This document shows positions 46,058-56,355 of a DNA stretch of 64,000 nucleotides, in pieces. Numbering within the stretch: the first letter of the stretch is position 1; the number at the start of each line of letters is the position of its first letter. Source of the stretch: Vibrio pectenicida. Its GTDB lineage: Bacteria; Pseudomonadota; Gammaproteobacteria; Enterobacterales; Vibrionaceae. The stretch is from contig AP024889.1 in NCBI GenBank assembly GCA_024347015.1, positions 2,170,001 to 2,234,000 of the forward strand. The letters run 5' to 3'. The position numbers were made by a program, and so were the translations under genes. The notes under the pieces were generated by a model. It was not told the DNA's origin and did not search any database. It saw only the letters and a list, made by a program, of their open reading frames with translations.

Positions 46058-46405
46058 CTAACTAAAAAAAAGATCTCTAAAGTTTTTGCTGGTTTTAAGA
46101 CCAACTTCGGCTATGGATAACCCCTTTAGCTTGGCAATATATGATGCGACTTCGACAACATATGCAGGCTGGTTTTGTTTCCCTCTGTGCAGCACAGGAG
46201 CTAAATAAGGTGAGTCGGTCTAAATTAACAAGCGATCCAGAGGAAGTGCTTTAACTACATCTTTTAATTCTGTTGCCTGTTTAGCACCAACCGAAAGTAT
46301 TTCCGTAACATTTGAGGCTTTCGCCTTTTCTATTACTTCGGCAATTCCCGAATGGTCACTTTTATAATCTAATTTATCTAGGTGACAGTGTGAATCTACG
46401 AACAT
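46058..46405 (-). pseudogene. TatD-family nuclease (YcfH) remnant with internal deletion and stop
   Basis: A normal YcfH/TatD chain is about 255-265 residues; here only 115 codons remain. The N-terminus is intact with the metal motif [10 protein letters not shown], up to about residue 42. The frame then jumps to text that belongs near the C-terminus (ATELKDVVKALPLDRLLI), so about 140 codons are missing in frame. The next codon, expected to be the Glu of ETDSPYLAP, is TAG (46220-46222). Past it the frame continues to read family sequence (TDSPYLAPVLHRGKQNQPAYV, then NFRDLF) to a stop at 46058. It starts 10 bp inside the holB end, the usual operon position. Certainly non-functional as TatD. Confidence 0.92.
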
Positions 46406-47358
46406 ACTTCTTCATTAAATTCGATTAACCAATCTAGAATCAACAGCTCACTATTTAGCCCTGTGTATTCTTTTAGCTGCTCAGTTAATCTACTCAAACT
46501 GCCTGATTGTTGATAAAGTCTCTCATAGCTTAAACAATCGGCCAGCGCTTTAGCACCAGGAGTAAGATAAGGCGCATCAAGTCCGAAATGAATTTTTTGC
46601 GCATCAGTAAGTAAGTACCAAACCCATTTTAGATGTTCTGCATGTGAACACGAAAGTAGTTTTGCCAGATTAGCAATATCACCATTGAGTTTTATATAAT
46701 CTAAAAATTCTCTCTCGATTTGATGATATTTATCCCCCTGCTCTCGCTCAATAAAAGACTGAATGGCCATCGGCGCATTATCATTAATGTGTGCCACGTA
46801 AGCAGGAATTGCAGAAGAAACTTGTTTGCTTAACCACTCAAGCATAACTTGAGAAGAAGGTTTTGGGACCTGCCATCTTTGACAGCGACTAATCACTGTT
46901 GGCAATATCTGGTGAGGCTTGTAGGTAATGAGAAGAAACATACAAGTTTTTGAAGGCTCTTCAAGGGTTTTTAGTAAGGCATTGGCCGCAGATTCCGTCA
47001 TAAACTCCGCAGGTTCAATCATAAACAAACGCATTCCAGACAATTGCGATGATTCCTGAGCTAGCCTGCTGCAGTTTCGAATTTGCTCAACAGTGATTGC
47101 TTTGCCTTCTTTTTCGGGTTTAAGCAAATGAAAGTCAGGATGATTACGCGCTTGCATTAATTGGCAGCTATGACACACACCACATGAATGACTGGTATAA
47201 TTGCTACACATCACCGCACTACTAAATAAATTGACCAATTGCTCGGTACCTAAGCCTAGCTCAGAAATTAGTAGAGTCGTATTTGAAAAAGTGCCATGTT
47301 CTAGACCAAACTGCCATTTGCTCCAAATATTGTCTAACCATGGGTAATTAGGCGTCAT
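46396..47358 (-). CDS. holB: DNA polymerase III delta' subunit HolB
   Basis: A 320-residue clamp-loader subunit. The zinc module [15 protein letters not shown], the downstream [16 protein letters not shown] and the SRC-type motif [12 protein letters not shown] are visible, with [20 protein letters not shown] between. The N-terminal phosphate loop is degenerate ([12 protein letters not shown]), as expected for delta'. I chose the ATG at 47358 because it overlaps the tmk stop as ATGA; a longer frame begins at 47376. Together with tmk upstream it links thymidylate supply and replication genes. Confidence 0.94.
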   Translation of the reverse strand: MTPNYPWLDNIWSKWQFGLEHGTFSNTTLLISELGLGTEQLVNLFSSAVMCSNYTSHSCGVCHSCQLMQARNHPDFHLLKPEKEGKAITVEQIRNCSRLAQESSQLSGMRLFMIEPAEFMTESAANALLKTLEEPSKTCMFLLITYKPHQILPTVISRCQRWQVPKPSSQVMLEWLSKQVSSAIPAYVAHINDNAPMAIQSFIEREQGDKYHQIEREFLDYIKLNGDIANLAKLLSCSHAEHLKWVWYLLTDAQKIHFGLDAPYLTPGAKALADCLSYERLYQQSGSLSRLTEQLKEYTGLNSELLILDWLIEFNEEVCS

Positions 47359-47990
47359 GACTGCCGCTCTAGCCATTGACTTAATTTATTTTGTATGTCG
47401 TTCGCGACAGCACTAATGCTTTGTTCAGCATTAATGGTAATAACGCCATTATCGTTGGCCGCTAATTCTAAATAACGTTTTCTTGTTCGTTCAAAAAAGC
47501 TCATATCCATCTTCTCTATACGATCTAACTCTCCTCTACCTCTAGCTCGTGCAAGGCCTATTTGAGGATTGATGTCGAGATATATTGTTAAATCAGGTTT
47601 AAAGTCACCTAACGTTGTTTGCTTGAGCTCTAGTAACGCCTTTTGTGAAAGCTCTCGCCCACCACCTTGGTATGCTTGAGAAGACATATCATGCCTATCC
47701 CCAACCACCCAACTGCCCGAAGCTAAAGCAGGTTTAATCACGTTCTCGACTAACTGTACACGAGCAGCATACATGAGTAAAAGTTCCGTCATATCTTGCA
47801 GCTCTTCACCTTCATGCTCTTGCTTTACCAAAGTACGTAACTGCTCTGCTAAAGCTGTACCGCCAGGTTCACGCGTCTTTTGGATGCTTTTTACACCGGC
47901 ACCCTCAAGAGTCTCAAGTATCGCTTTAATCGCAGTACTTTTCCCTGCACCTTCTAGGCCTTCGATAACAATGAATTTCGCTTTGTTCAT
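47355..47990 (-). CDS. tmk: Thymidylate kinase
   Basis: Phosphorylates dTMP to dTDP. The 211-residue enzyme has the P-loop [10 protein letters not shown] near residues 9-18, the DR-motif TREPGGT, the [17 protein letters not shown] substrate loop and the LID region [14 protein letters not shown]. It overlaps mltG upstream and holB downstream by 4 bp each, both as ATGA-type junctions. Confidence 0.97.
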   Translation of the reverse strand: MNKAKFIVIEGLEGAGKSTAIKAILETLEGAGVKSIQKTREPGGTALAEQLRTLVKQEHEGEELQDMTELLLMYAARVQLVENVIKPALASGSWVVGDRHDMSSQAYQGGGRELSQKALLELKQTTLGDFKPDLTIYLDINPQIGLARARGRGELDRIEKMDMSFFERTRKRYLELAANDNGVITINAEQSISAVANDIQNKLSQWLERQS

Positions 47991-49003
47991 TTGCTACTTC
48001 TTAACTTTTTTAAATAAGCTCGAACAGCTCGATTGTGTTCAGCTAAGGTTTTTGAAAAGACATGTCCGCCGTCACCACTAGCTACAAAATAGAGATAATT
48101 ACTATCTTCAGGGTTAAGAGCTGCTTCAATAGACGCTTCGCCTGGCATAGCAATTGGCGTAGGTGGCAAACCAAAAATGGTATAGGTGTTGTACGGCGTT
48201 GGTGTTCGAAGATCTTTCTTGCGAATGTTACCATCGTACTTATCTCCCATCCCATAAATAACTGTTGGATCAGTTTGTAAACGCATACGTTTGTTAAGCC
48301 GATTGACAAACACGGCTGCTATACGCTGTCGCTCTGACTCAAGCGCTGTTTCTTTTTCGATGATAGACGCTAAAATCAATGCTTCATAAGGCGAATTAAG
48401 CGGTAGATTTTTGTGGCTCTGAGCCCACTGTTCCTCAAGTACTTGTTGCAACTGACTTGCTGCACGCTGAAATATATCGAGATCAGATGTACCCACAGTG
48501 TAATGGTAAGTTTCTGCTAGTAATAGACCTTCCAACTTCTTATTTTTTACACCGATTTGCTCTGCAATCTCAGCCTCACTTAAATCCGTGGTTCTATGCT
48601 CAAGGTGTGGTGATTGCTGTAATAATTCACGCCATTCCAAAAAGGTAGAACCTTCAACAAAAGTTATAGCAAACTGATGTTCTTTACCCGTTTTTAAAAG
48701 TTCTAGAGCTTGTTTTAATGTCATTCCCGGTATTAGAAGGTAGGTGCCCGCTTTAACTTCGGCCATTTCGGGATAAAACCTATGAACCAGGCTATTAAGT
48801 TTGCTTGTTTCAATCAATTGGTCCTGCGATAAACTCGACAGAACTCGATTAAAACTTTCTCCTGGATTGATGGTGTAAATTCTCTCTTGCTTTAATGTTA
48901 GAGTCTGGTTGATGAACAGTTCCATTTTCTGACCAATGTATACATAGCCAGCAATTGCAAACAATGCAACGCATACCAGCAACACGGTGACTTTTTTAAT
49001 CAC
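47987..49003 (-). CDS. mltG: Endolytic murein transglycosylase MltG
   Basis: A 338-residue inner-membrane enzyme that cleaves nascent peptidoglycan strands and helps end glycan synthesis. One N-terminal span ([20 protein letters not shown]) is followed by a LysM-like region and the YceG domain. The catalytic Glu lies in [27 protein letters not shown] near residue 217, and [10 protein letters not shown] and [18 protein letters not shown] complete the fold. It overlaps pabC and tmk by 4 bp on each side. Confidence 0.95.
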   Translation of the reverse strand: MIKKVTVLLVCVALFAIAGYVYIGQKMELFINQTLTLKQERIYTINPGESFNRVLSSLSQDQLIETSKLNSLVHRFYPEMAEVKAGTYLLIPGMTLKQALELLKTGKEHQFAITFVEGSTFLEWRELLQQSPHLEHRTTDLSEAEIAEQIGVKNKKLEGLLLAETYHYTVGTSDLDIFQRAASQLQQVLEEQWAQSHKNLPLNSPYEALILASIIEKETALESERQRIAAVFVNRLNKRMRLQTDPTVIYGMGDKYDGNIRKKDLRTPTPYNTYTIFGLPPTPIAMPGEASIEAALNPEDSNYLYFVASGDGGHVFSKTLAEHNRAVRAYLKKLRSSK

Positions 49004-49803
49004 GAGTTAACCATCTCCTGAATTTGTTTTGTGATTGATCCTTTACAATAGATTTTCTCCCCAACCGAACCCACTGGTGCGACGCCAAGTAGCGAGTTGG
49101 AAACAAAGACTTCATCTGCATTAAACAACTCTTCAAGCGAGTATTGCCCAATCTTAACGTCTATTCGATTCTTAGACGCAAAGTCAATAATAACACGCTG
49201 CATTACTCCCTTTACGCCAGCATTAGAAAGGTCTGGAGTATAAATAACACCTTTCTTAACCCAAAAAATATTAGCTGATGTGGTTTCAATAACATTATTG
49301 TTAATATCCAGCGCAATACCATCAGGAAAACCTTCTTGTTCCATTTCAGCTTTCAGTAATACCTGTTCAAGCCGATTATTATGCTTATGGCCCGCGAGTA
49401 AAGGATTTAAACCAAGGCGTAAAGTGCATATACCTAGGCGAATTCCTTCGATAAGCCATCGCTCATAATGTACTGGGTAATTAAAGGCATTAATGGTAAT
49501 ACTGGGTGACATAACATGATTTGGGCTATATCCACGCCCACCTTCACCACGACTGATATGAAGCTTAAGACCAGACTTAGCATCAGCAATAATTGCTTTG
49601 CGCAACCAGCTCTCCACTTGTTGCCAATTGGGTGGTGTAATTCCAAGTAGTTCGAGGCAGGATTGCATCCTTGCCTTGTGTTTATCCCAATGTTGGACTT
49701 GGCTGTCTTTAATCAGCATAGTTGTGAAGCAACCATCCCCATATTGAAATGAGCGGTCACGCAACGAGATCATATCTGTAGCTTGTCCATTAACCCAATA
49801 CAT
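49000..49803 (-). CDS. pabC: Aminodeoxychorismate lyase PabC
   Basis: A PLP enzyme of 267 residues in the folate pathway that releases pyruvate from aminodeoxychorismate to give p-aminobenzoate. Fold IV signatures are present: SFQYGDGCFTTMLI, the PLP Lys in LLAGHKHNNRLEQVLLKAEM, the EGFPDGIALDINNNVIETTSANIFWV loop and the GVKGVMQRVI segment. It lies downstream of fabF beyond a terminator-like hairpin, so it may also have its own promoter. Confidence 0.94.
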   Translation of the reverse strand: MYWVNGQATDMISLRDRSFQYGDGCFTTMLIKDSQVQHWDKHKARMQSCLELLGITPPNWQQVESWLRKAIIADAKSGLKLHISRGEGGRGYSPNHVMSPSITINAFNYPVHYERWLIEGIRLGICTLRLGLNPLLAGHKHNNRLEQVLLKAEMEQEGFPDGIALDINNNVIETTSANIFWVKKGVIYTPDLSNAGVKGVMQRVIIDFASKNRIDVKIGQYSLEELFNADEVFVSNSLLGVAPVGSVGEKIYCKGSITKQIQEMVNS

Positions 49804-49824
49804 AGTTTCTACCTGTATATAAAG

Positions 49825-49856
49825 AAACGGCCTAATACAAATGCATTAAGCCGTTT
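49825..49856 (-). terminator. Terminator-like hairpin between fabF and pabC
   Basis: AAACGGC-c-TAAT pairs with ATTA-a-GCCGTTT, a 12-position stem with one mismatch around an 8-nt loop. On the minus strand it is followed by a short TTTCTTTAT tract. It probably attenuates fabF transcription before pabC. Confidence 0.6.
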
Positions 49857-49880
49857 TATCACAGATCTTTCAGCGACTCT

Positions 49881-51125
49881 TTAGATTTTTTTGAAAACCA
49901 AAGAACCGTTTGTTCCACCAAAACCAAATGAGTTGCAAATAGCGTACTCTGAATTAATTGGTTTTGAAATATGTGGGACGAGATCGATATCCTCTAGCCC
50001 TTCTTCACAATTATCTAAGTTGATGGTAGGCGGTACCATCTGATCAATAAGAGCCAAAATAGTAACGATAGCTTCAACAGAACCCGCAGCCCCCAAAAGG
50101 TGGCCCGTCATAGACTTAGTAGAAGAAACCTTAACCTGCTTGCAACCTTCTTCACCTAGAGCACGTCGAATACCCTTAGCTTCCGCAACGTCACCTGCTG
50201 GAGTAGAAGTCCCATGAGCGTTAACATAACCGACTTGCGAGCCAGTAATACCCGCATCACGCATCGCAGCTTCCATAGCTAAAGCACCACCAGAGCCATC
50301 TTCACTCGGAGAGGTCATATGATAAGCATCGCCAGACATGCCAAAACCGACAAGCTCGGCATATATTTTGGCACCACGAGCTTTAGCATGCTCATATTCT
50401 TCAAGCACAATAACGCCTGCTCCATCGCCTAGAACAAAGCCATCACGTTCTTTATCCCAAGGTCGAGAAGCTTTTTGAGGCTCATCATTACGAGTAGATA
50501 ATGCTTTAGCCGCACCAAAACCAGCCATACCCAATGGTGTAGAAGCTTTTTCAGCACCACCGGCTACCATAGCATCGGCATCACCATAAGCAATCATACG
50601 AGCGGCATGGCCAATATTATGCAAACCAGTAGTACAGGCTGTAGAAATAGCGATATTTGGGCCGCGTAAGCCACGCATGATCGATAGGTTTCCCGCTACC
50701 ATGTTAACGATAGTTGATGGGACAAAGAAAGGACTCACTTTTCGTGGCCCCTTTTCGACCAAAGCCGTATGGCCCGTTTCGATCAGGTCAAGTCCACCGA
50801 TGCCTGAGCCAATTGCCACACCAACGCGCGCGGCGTTTTCGTGGTTAATTTCTAAGCCTGAGTCATCAATAGCTTGAATGCCAGCAGCAATGCCGTACTG
50901 GATAAACAAATCCATTTTACGAGCATCTTTTTTTGACATGTATTCAGTGCAGTCAAAATCCTTTACTAAGCCCGCAAAGCGGGTCGAAAAGTTTTCTGAA
51001 TCAAAGTGCTCGATATTTACGATACCACTTTGACCTTCTAGCAGGGCCTTCCAGGATGATTCTACAGTGTTGCCGACCGGTGACAACATACCCATGCCAG
51101 TGACAACAACACGACGCTTGGACAC
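49881..51125 (-). CDS. fabF: 3-Oxoacyl-ACP synthase II FabF
   Basis: The elongating condensing enzyme of fatty-acid synthesis. The 414-residue thiolase-fold protein has the nucleophilic Cys in [14 protein letters not shown] near residue 164, the His in [12 protein letters not shown] near 304 and the second His in [15 protein letters not shown] near 341. The [11 protein letters not shown] end is also present. It follows acpP by 91 bp, with a strong hairpin terminator between the two. Confidence 0.97.
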   Translation of the reverse strand: MSKRRVVVTGMGMLSPVGNTVESSWKALLEGQSGIVNIEHFDSENFSTRFAGLVKDFDCTEYMSKKDARKMDLFIQYGIAAGIQAIDDSGLEINHENAARVGVAIGSGIGGLDLIETGHTALVEKGPRKVSPFFVPSTIVNMVAGNLSIMRGLRGPNIAISTACTTGLHNIGHAARMIAYGDADAMVAGGAEKASTPLGMAGFGAAKALSTRNDEPQKASRPWDKERDGFVLGDGAGVIVLEEYEHAKARGAKIYAELVGFGMSGDAYHMTSPSEDGSGGALAMEAAMRDAGITGSQVGYVNAHGTSTPAGDVAEAKGIRRALGEEGCKQVKVSSTKSMTGHLLGAAGSVEAIVTILALIDQMVPPTINLDNCEEGLEDIDLVPHISKPINSEYAICNSFGFGGTNGSLVFKKI

Positions 51126-51172
51126 GATTTTATTCTCCGGAATTGATGTGATTCTATGAAAAGGTATAGAAG

Positions 51173-51207
51173 AATTAAAAAAACACAGGCGGCCAGAAGG
51201 CCGCCTG
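51173..51207 (-). terminator. Terminator/attenuator between acpP and fabF
   Basis: CAGGCGGCC pairs with GGCCGCCTG around a 4-nt loop, a 9-bp GC-rich stem, followed on the minus strand by TGTTTTTTTAAT. It would let acpP be made in large excess over fabF, as acyl carrier protein is in other bacteria. Confidence 0.92.
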
Positions 51208-51216
51208 GGAGAGATA

Positions 51217-51450
51217 TTACTGAGCGCTGTTTACGTAGTCGATTGCAGCTTGAACAGTGGTGATCTTCTCAGCTTCTTCATCTGGAATCTCAGTGTCAAA
51301 TTCTTCTTCTAGAGCCATTACTAGTTCAACAGTGTCTAGAGAATCAGCACCTAGATCATCAACGAATGAAGCTTCATTTTTTACTTCTGCTTCATCTACA
51401 CCTAGTTGTTCAACAATGATTTTCTTTACGCGTTCTTCGATGTTGCTCAT
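51217..51450 (-). CDS. acpP: Acyl carrier protein
   Basis: A 77-residue acidic carrier of growing acyl chains. The phosphopantetheine serine is S37 in [19 protein letters not shown]. The sequence is nearly identical to enterobacterial AcpP ([18 protein letters not shown]). AGGAAA lies before the ATG. It has its own 231-bp upstream region with two palindromes, and a terminator at its 3' end. Confidence 0.98.
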
Positions 51451-51517
51451 TTTTCTTTTCCTTTACAGATTTCGCTTAATGCGATGGTTCCGTAGTTTAT
51501 TCGAACTATTGAAAGTT

Positions 51518-51533
51518 GCAAGTGGGGACTTGC
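51518..51533. promoter_or_regulatory. Inverted repeat GCAAGT-N4-ACTTGC upstream of acpP
   Basis: The 6-bp arms are exact complements around four G/C bases. On the minus strand it follows directly after TTGACC-AG, a good -35 hexamer, so it would lie between -35 and -10 of an acpP promoter. It could be an operator for a fatty-acid regulator such as FabR or FadR, though the words do not match their E. coli sites. Confidence 0.4.
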
Positions 51534-51593
51534 TGGTCAAACCACAAATTTAGCGATTTTTACCGAAATTCAATACATTTTTGACTTATATCA

Positions 51594-51610
51594 TGCACAA
51601 TTCTTGTGCA
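51594..51610. promoter_or_regulatory. 17-bp palindrome TGCACAA-TTC-TTGTGCA between fabG and acpP
   Basis: The 7-bp arms are exact complements around a 3-base spacer. It lies 144 bp upstream of acpP and 72 bp past the fabG stop. No T-run follows, so it is more like an operator than a terminator. Confidence 0.4.
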
Positions 51611-51681
51611 CATGGACGCTGGTCAACACAAACTATAGGCTATTTTGAGACAGCAAATAACCTATTTTGTTCAACTTAGCA

Positions 51682-52419
51682 TCAAACCATATACATGCCA
51701 CCATTAACGTGCAAAGTTTCGCCCGTAATGTAGGCAGCTTCTGGTGAAGCAAGAAACACAACCGCTGAAGCAATTTCACGCGGATCACCAAGGCGACCTG
51801 AAGGAACATTAGACAAAGTAGCAGCCCTTTGATCTTCATTTAGCATCTTAGTCATATCGGTTTCAATGAAACCAGGAGCGACAGTATTTATCGTCACACC
51901 ACGAGAAGCAACTTCACGTGCCATAGACTTAGTAAAACCAATCACACCCGCTTTAGCGGCAGCGTAATTAGCTTGTCCTGCGTTACCCATAGTACCAACA
52001 ACAGAGCCAATATTAATAATACGGCCTGAGCGCTTCTTCATCATACCACGAAGAACTGCTTTAGACATGCGGTAGATTGGAGTCAGGTTTGTATCGATGA
52101 TGTCATTCCATTCATCATCTTTCATGCGCATAAGTAAGTTATCACGCGTGATACCTGCATTGTTCACCAAAATATCGATCGTTCCAAACTCATCATTAAT
52201 ATTTTTTAGAGTTGCTTCAATTGATTCGATATCTGTCACGTTTAGAGCTAAGCCCTTACCTTTTTCACCTAAGTAATCACTTATTGCTGCGGCACCACTT
52301 TCAGACGTAGCGGTACCAACGACTGTTGCACCTCTTTCTGCTAGAAGTTCAGCAATAGCACGGCCGATACCGCGGCTGGCGCCTGTCACTAAAGCGACCT
52401 GGCCTTCAAGATTCATCAT
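51682..52419 (-). CDS. fabG: 3-Oxoacyl-ACP reductase FabG
   Basis: The NADPH-dependent first reduction step of chain elongation. It is a 245-residue short-chain dehydrogenase with VTGASRGIGRAIAELL, NNAGITRDNLLMRM, the Ser in NIGSVVGTMGNAGQANYAAAKAG and the paired Tyr/Lys. ATG 52419 has GAGGA about 9 nt upstream and gives the usual start; the longer frame begins at TTG 52434. It is 17 bp from the fabD stop and part of the plsX-fabH-fabD-fabG operon. Confidence 0.97.
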   Translation of the reverse strand: MMNLEGQVALVTGASRGIGRAIAELLAERGATVVGTATSESGAAAISDYLGEKGKGLALNVTDIESIEATLKNINDEFGTIDILVNNAGITRDNLLMRMKDDEWNDIIDTNLTPIYRMSKAVLRGMMKKRSGRIINIGSVVGTMGNAGQANYAAAKAGVIGFTKSMAREVASRGVTINTVAPGFIETDMTKMLNEDQRAATLSNVPSGRLGDPREIASAVVFLASPEAAYITGETLHVNGGMYMV

Positions 52420-52436
52420 ATGTGTTTTCCTCAATA

Positions 52437-53360
52437 TTACTTAGCAGCTTCAAGCGATGCGACATCATTAACCGCAGTGCCAGTGAGCGTCTTAACAATA
52501 CGTTTCGTTAGACCAGTCAGTACTTTGCCTGGACCAAGTTCAAATAACTTATCTGCACCTTGCTCGTTCATAAGCTGAACGCTTTCAGTCCAACGAACCG
52601 GGTTAAACAATTGACGAACTAGTGCATCTTTAATTTTTTCTGGATCAGTTTCAGCAATAACATCAACATTATTGATTACTGGTATTTGTGGTGCATTAAA
52701 CTCAATATCTTGAAGCGCAACCGCTAATCTATCGGCTGCTGGCTTCATCAAAGCGCAATGAGAAGGAACAGATACTGGCAGTGGCAATGCTCGCTTCGCT
52801 CCTGCTTCTTTACATAATACTCCGGCACGTTCAACCGCATCTTTACTGCCTGCAATAACTACTTGCCCTGGTGAGTTATAGTTTACTGGGGAAACAATGT
52901 CACCCTGCGCAGCTTCCGCACAAGCTTTCGTAATCGATTGATCATCAAGACCAATAATTGCGAACATAGCACCAGTGCCAGCAGGAACTGCTTGCTGCAT
53001 TAATTGACCTCGTAATTCAACCAGCTTAATAGCTTGCTTAAAATCGAGAACACCAGCGCATACTAATGCAGAATACTCACCAAGACTATGGCCTGCAATG
53101 CTTTTTGGTTGCTCTAAACCTAGCTCTTGCCAAACTCTCCAAATTGCGACTGAAGAAGCGAGTAAAGCTGGCTGAGTGCGAAAAGTCTGATTTAAATCTT
53201 CAGCAGGACCATCTTGAACTAATGCCCAAAGATCGTACCCTAAAGCATCAGATGCTTCTGCAAATGTATTTTTTACTACATCATAGTGTTCACCAAGCTC
53301 TGCAAGCATACCAACAGCTTGTGAACCTTGGCCCGGAAATACGATAGCAAAATTGCTCAT
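52437..53360 (-). CDS. fabD: Malonyl-CoA--ACP transacylase FabD
   Basis: Loads malonate onto ACP. The 307-residue protein has PGQGSQAVGML near residue 10, the catalytic Ser in GHSLGEYSALVCAG near residue 92, an Arg in VELRGQLMQQAV and the His in VSVPSHCALM near residue 200. Length matches the family. It lies 125 bp after fabH. Confidence 0.97.
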   Translation of the reverse strand: MSNFAIVFPGQGSQAVGMLAELGEHYDVVKNTFAEASDALGYDLWALVQDGPAEDLNQTFRTQPALLASSVAIWRVWQELGLEQPKSIAGHSLGEYSALVCAGVLDFKQAIKLVELRGQLMQQAVPAGTGAMFAIIGLDDQSITKACAEAAQGDIVSPVNYNSPGQVVIAGSKDAVERAGVLCKEAGAKRALPLPVSVPSHCALMKPAADRLAVALQDIEFNAPQIPVINNVDVIAETDPEKIKDALVRQLFNPVRWTESVQLMNEQGADKLFELGPGKVLTGLTKRIVKTLTGTAVNDVASLEAAK

Positions 53361-53485
53361 TTTATTTACCTTAAAAAGAAAATAATAAACAAACGATGCC
53401 TATTTCTAGAGGCTATCACCGTGCCATTTCATTCAGCAGGAAAAATAGGCTCTAGACATCAAAAATTTAGAAAGTTTATATTAGT

Positions 53486-54436
53486 CTAGAATTTAACTAG
53501 CGCGGACCCCCAAGTGAAGCCTCCACCAAAGGCTTCAAGCAAAAGAGTTTGACCTCGTTGAATACGCCCGTCACGCACTGCTTCATCTAACGCAGTTGGA
53601 ACCGTCGCCGCCGAAGTATTACCATGTTTATCAAGCGTTATCACAACTTGATCAAGAGACATAGATAGCTTTTTGGCCGTTGCTGATATGATACGATAAT
53701 TCGCTTGGTGCGGCACCAGCCAATCTAGCTCAGATTTGTGCATATCGTTGGCCTTCAGCGTATCTTTTACAAGATTTGAAAGCTGCGTAACTGCAACTTT
53801 AAACACTTCATTACCAGCCATATGCAACCATTTATTTGCATCTTTACCCCTTTCTGGTGCTTCAAGACTTAATAGCTCACCAAAACGGCCATCAGAGTAT
53901 ATATGGGTTGATATAATTCCAGGCTCTTTACTAGCACCCACCACTACAGCCCCTGCTCCATCACCAAACAAAATAATTGTTGAGCGATCGGTTGAATTGC
54001 ATGTCTTGGACAAGGTATCAGAACCGATGACCAAAACATTTCTGCACATACCCGTTTTGATGTGTTGATCTGCTACAGAAAGAGCATAAATAAACCCCGA
54101 ACAAGCCGCAGCAATATCAAAAGCAGGACAAGTAGAGCTGCCTAATTGAGCTTGAACCTGACAAGCTGAAGACGGAAATGCGTGGCTACTGCTGGTCGTC
54201 GCTACAATAATAAGGTCAATATCATCTATTCCAACCCCTGCCATTTCAATGGCATTGCGTGCAGCGATGGCTCCCATGTCTGCAACTGTTTCATTCTCAG
54301 CAGCAATACGCCTCTCTCGTATCCCAGTGCGAGCTACGATCCATTCATCACTTGTATCTACCATTTTCTCTAAATCTGCATTTGAACGCACTTGAGATGG
54401 CAGGTAGCTGCCTGTACCTAAAATTTTGCTATACAT
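53486..54436 (-). CDS. fabH: 3-Oxoacyl-ACP synthase III FabH
   Basis: Starts fatty-acid chains by condensing acetyl-CoA with malonyl-ACP. The 316-residue enzyme has the catalytic Cys in [14 protein letters not shown] near residue 112, His in [12 protein letters not shown] and Asn in [10 protein letters not shown]. It begins 5 bp after the plsX stop, so the two are one transcript. Confidence 0.97.
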   Translation of the reverse strand: MYSKILGTGSYLPSQVRSNADLEKMVDTSDEWIVARTGIRERRIAAENETVADMGAIAARNAIEMAGVGIDDIDLIIVATTSSSHAFPSSACQVQAQLGSSTCPAFDIAAACSGFIYALSVADQHIKTGMCRNVLVIGSDTLSKTCNSTDRSTIILFGDGAGAVVVGASKEPGIISTHIYSDGRFGELLSLEAPERGKDANKWLHMAGNEVFKVAVTQLSNLVKDTLKANDMHKSELDWLVPHQANYRIISATAKKLSMSLDQVVITLDKHGNTSAATVPTALDEAVRDGRIQRGQTLLLEAFGGGFTWGSALVKF

Positions 54437-54441
54437 GAAGA

Positions 54442-55467
54442 CTAATAATGCCTCTCGAGTAAAACCGCTTCCAAACGATCGCTAATACGGCTTGGTACCT
54501 GTCGTTTGACCTCGTGTAATGCCTCACCAATTGCATTGACAAGAGCATCTACATCAGCACTTCCGTGGCTTTTTATCACAATGCCGCGCAATCCTAGCAA
54601 ACTTGCACCGTTATACTGGTCGGGGTTCAGTGTTTTTAGATCATTAAATAATCCAGAAAATAATTTTCTTGCAATCCAACCCTTTATTGACATGGCAATC
54701 ATACTTGACCTCAGCTTGTCGATAAATATCTGCGCAGTACCTTCGCATGCTTTAAGGCAAATATTTCCCACAAAACCATCACAAACCACAACATCAGCGA
54801 CATCAGCGAGTAATTGGTTACCTTCAATATAGCCAACAAAATTAACTGAGTTGGTCTGAGATAACATCTCGGCGCAACGCTTAACCAAGTCATTGCCTTT
54901 TATCTCTTCTGCACCTATGTTGAGAATCGCTACACGAGGGGGGCACTGCAGATATTGCTCAGCTAAAGCGCTTCCCATCACAGCAAACTGAAACAACGAA
55001 TCTGCATCACTAGAAACATTAGCACCAAGATCTAACATCCAAGTTTGTGCACCAGAAACTGTGGGTAGTGCAGATATCAATGCTGGACGTTCAATACCGG
55101 GCAGTAATTTAAGCTTAAAACGTGAGAGAGCCATCAACGCACCTGTATTTCCACCACTAACACATGCATCGGCCTCCCCTTTTGCTACAGCATCAATAGC
55201 CAGAGACATCGAAGTGCCATCACTATGCCTTAGCGCTAAAGAGGGTTTTTCTGAATTAGAAATGACTCGGTCACTATGCTTAACGACCAAGCGGGTGTTA
55301 GGCTGATAACCAAGTGAAGATAATAACTCTGTGATCGTCGTTTGATCACCTGTGAGAATCACTTTTAGCTCTGGGAAATGCGACAGTGCCTGCACGGCGG
55401 CAGGCACTGTTACGCGAGGACCGAAATCCCCGCCCATTGCATCAAGTGCAACGGTTAGATTAGGCAA
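54442..55467 (-). CDS. plsX: Phosphate acyltransferase PlsX
   Basis: Makes acyl-phosphate from acyl-ACP and so links fatty-acid and phospholipid synthesis. The 341-residue peripheral membrane protein has the N-terminal [10 protein letters not shown] motif, [35 protein letters not shown] and a [13 protein letters not shown] segment. It is 9 bp downstream of rpmF, in the conserved yceD-rpmF-plsX order. Confidence 0.97.
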   Translation of the reverse strand: MPNLTVALDAMGGDFGPRVTVPAAVQALSHFPELKVILTGDQTTITELLSSLGYQPNTRLVVKHSDRVISNSEKPSLALRHSDGTSMSLAIDAVAKGEADACVSGGNTGALMALSRFKLKLLPGIERPALISALPTVSGAQTWMLDLGANVSSDADSLFQFAVMGSALAEQYLQCPPRVAILNIGAEEIKGNDLVKRCAEMLSQTNSVNFVGYIEGNQLLADVADVVVCDGFVGNICLKACEGTAQIFIDKLRSSMIAMSIKGWIARKLFSGLFNDLKTLNPDQYNGASLLGLRGIVIKSHGSADVDALVNAIGEALHEVKRQVPSRISDRLEAVLLERHY

Positions 55468-55476
55468 AGGTCAACC

Positions 55477-55647
55477 TTACTTATTGATAACCTTTTTGCC
55501 ACGGTAGTAACCTTCAGCAGTTACATTGTGGCGTAGGTGTGTTTCACCTGAAGTCGTATCTACAGATAGTGCAGCTGTAGTCAGAGCATCGTGAGAACGA
55601 CGCATGCCACGCTTAGAACGTGATTTTTTGCTCTTTTGTACGGCCAT
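55477..55647 (-). CDS. rpmF: 50S ribosomal protein L32
   Basis: A 56-residue ribosomal protein ([20 protein letters not shown] at its start, ending [11 protein letters not shown]). The ribosome site AGG lies upstream of the ATG. The zinc cysteines of some L32 forms are absent; this is the Cys-free type common in gammaproteobacteria. It sits 31 bp after yceD and 9 bp before plsX. Confidence 0.97.
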   Translation of the reverse strand: MAVQKSKKSRSKRGMRRSHDALTTAALSVDTTSGETHLRHNVTAEGYYRGKKVINK

Positions 55648-55678
55648 TGACCCTACTCCTATGTTAACTCTTAAAGAA

Positions 55679-56203
55679 TTAATTCTTTAAGTTTTTTAAA
55701 ACATCGAATGGATTCGGCTTTTCTTCCACAAGTTCTTCTGGAATTTCACCAAATACCAAGTTGTTTGATTGAACGCTACAATCCGCTTCACTGTGTTTTG
55801 CAATTTGAGGTAAGTTTAGAATGAACTCATCTTCAACTAACTGTATTAAATCAACTTCACCGTACTCGTTTAGATCTACCAAATCGTACTCTTCCGGTGC
55901 ATTTTCTTCACTTTCTTCACAATAATATGGAGTATAAGTGAATTCAACTTCGCATTGATATGCGAAAGTCTCATTACAGCGTTGACACTCTAAATCAACT
56001 TCGATGTTAGCTTTACCAGAGATAACAACGAGTCGCTGTTCATCTAACTCAAATGACAACAACACCTGAGCGTCGCGTTTAACGCCTTCAACTGATTCGA
56101 ACAAACGTTTAAAAAGGCTGACCTGAATAATACCATCAAGGTCTAAGCGTTTTTGTGCTGTTCGTGCCGGATCAACTGTTCGCGGTATTTTTACCTTTTG
56201 CAT
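55679..56203 (-). CDS. yceD: YceD/DUF177 family protein (23S rRNA accumulation)
   Basis: A 174-residue acidic protein with the DUF177 core, including a CQRCNETF CxxC motif near residues 72-75 and a long Glu/Asp-rich middle. E. coli YceD is implicated in 23S rRNA accumulation and sits before rpmF, as here. AAGGTAA-like bases follow the start and no strong ribosome site is seen; the ATG is supported by length and family start ([16 protein letters not shown]). Confidence 0.93.
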   Translation of the reverse strand: MQKVKIPRTVDPARTAQKRLDLDGIIQVSLFKRLFESVEGVKRDAQVLLSFELDEQRLVVISGKANIEVDLECQRCNETFAYQCEVEFTYTPYYCEESEENAPEEYDLVDLNEYGEVDLIQLVEDEFILNLPQIAKHSEADCSVQSNNLVFGEIPEELVEEKPNPFDVLKNLKN

Positions 56204-56355
56204 AGGGCGCGAATTCTATCTTCCTATTTAATCTTAGTCAAAGAAAAAGGACAAAAAGTTATAGTTTTTTTCATTGCTATCAAAACATCAACGACGGCAA
56301 GCTCAATATGATTTACTCTTTTGAATCCAAATGAAATCAATTGTAATCAAAAAAT

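Noticed and set aside
53398..53450. GCCTATTT/AAATAGGC inverted repeat between fabH and fabD
   Set aside because: A 37-nt loop and only 8-bp arms make a weak structure; no T-run and no clear regulatory placement.
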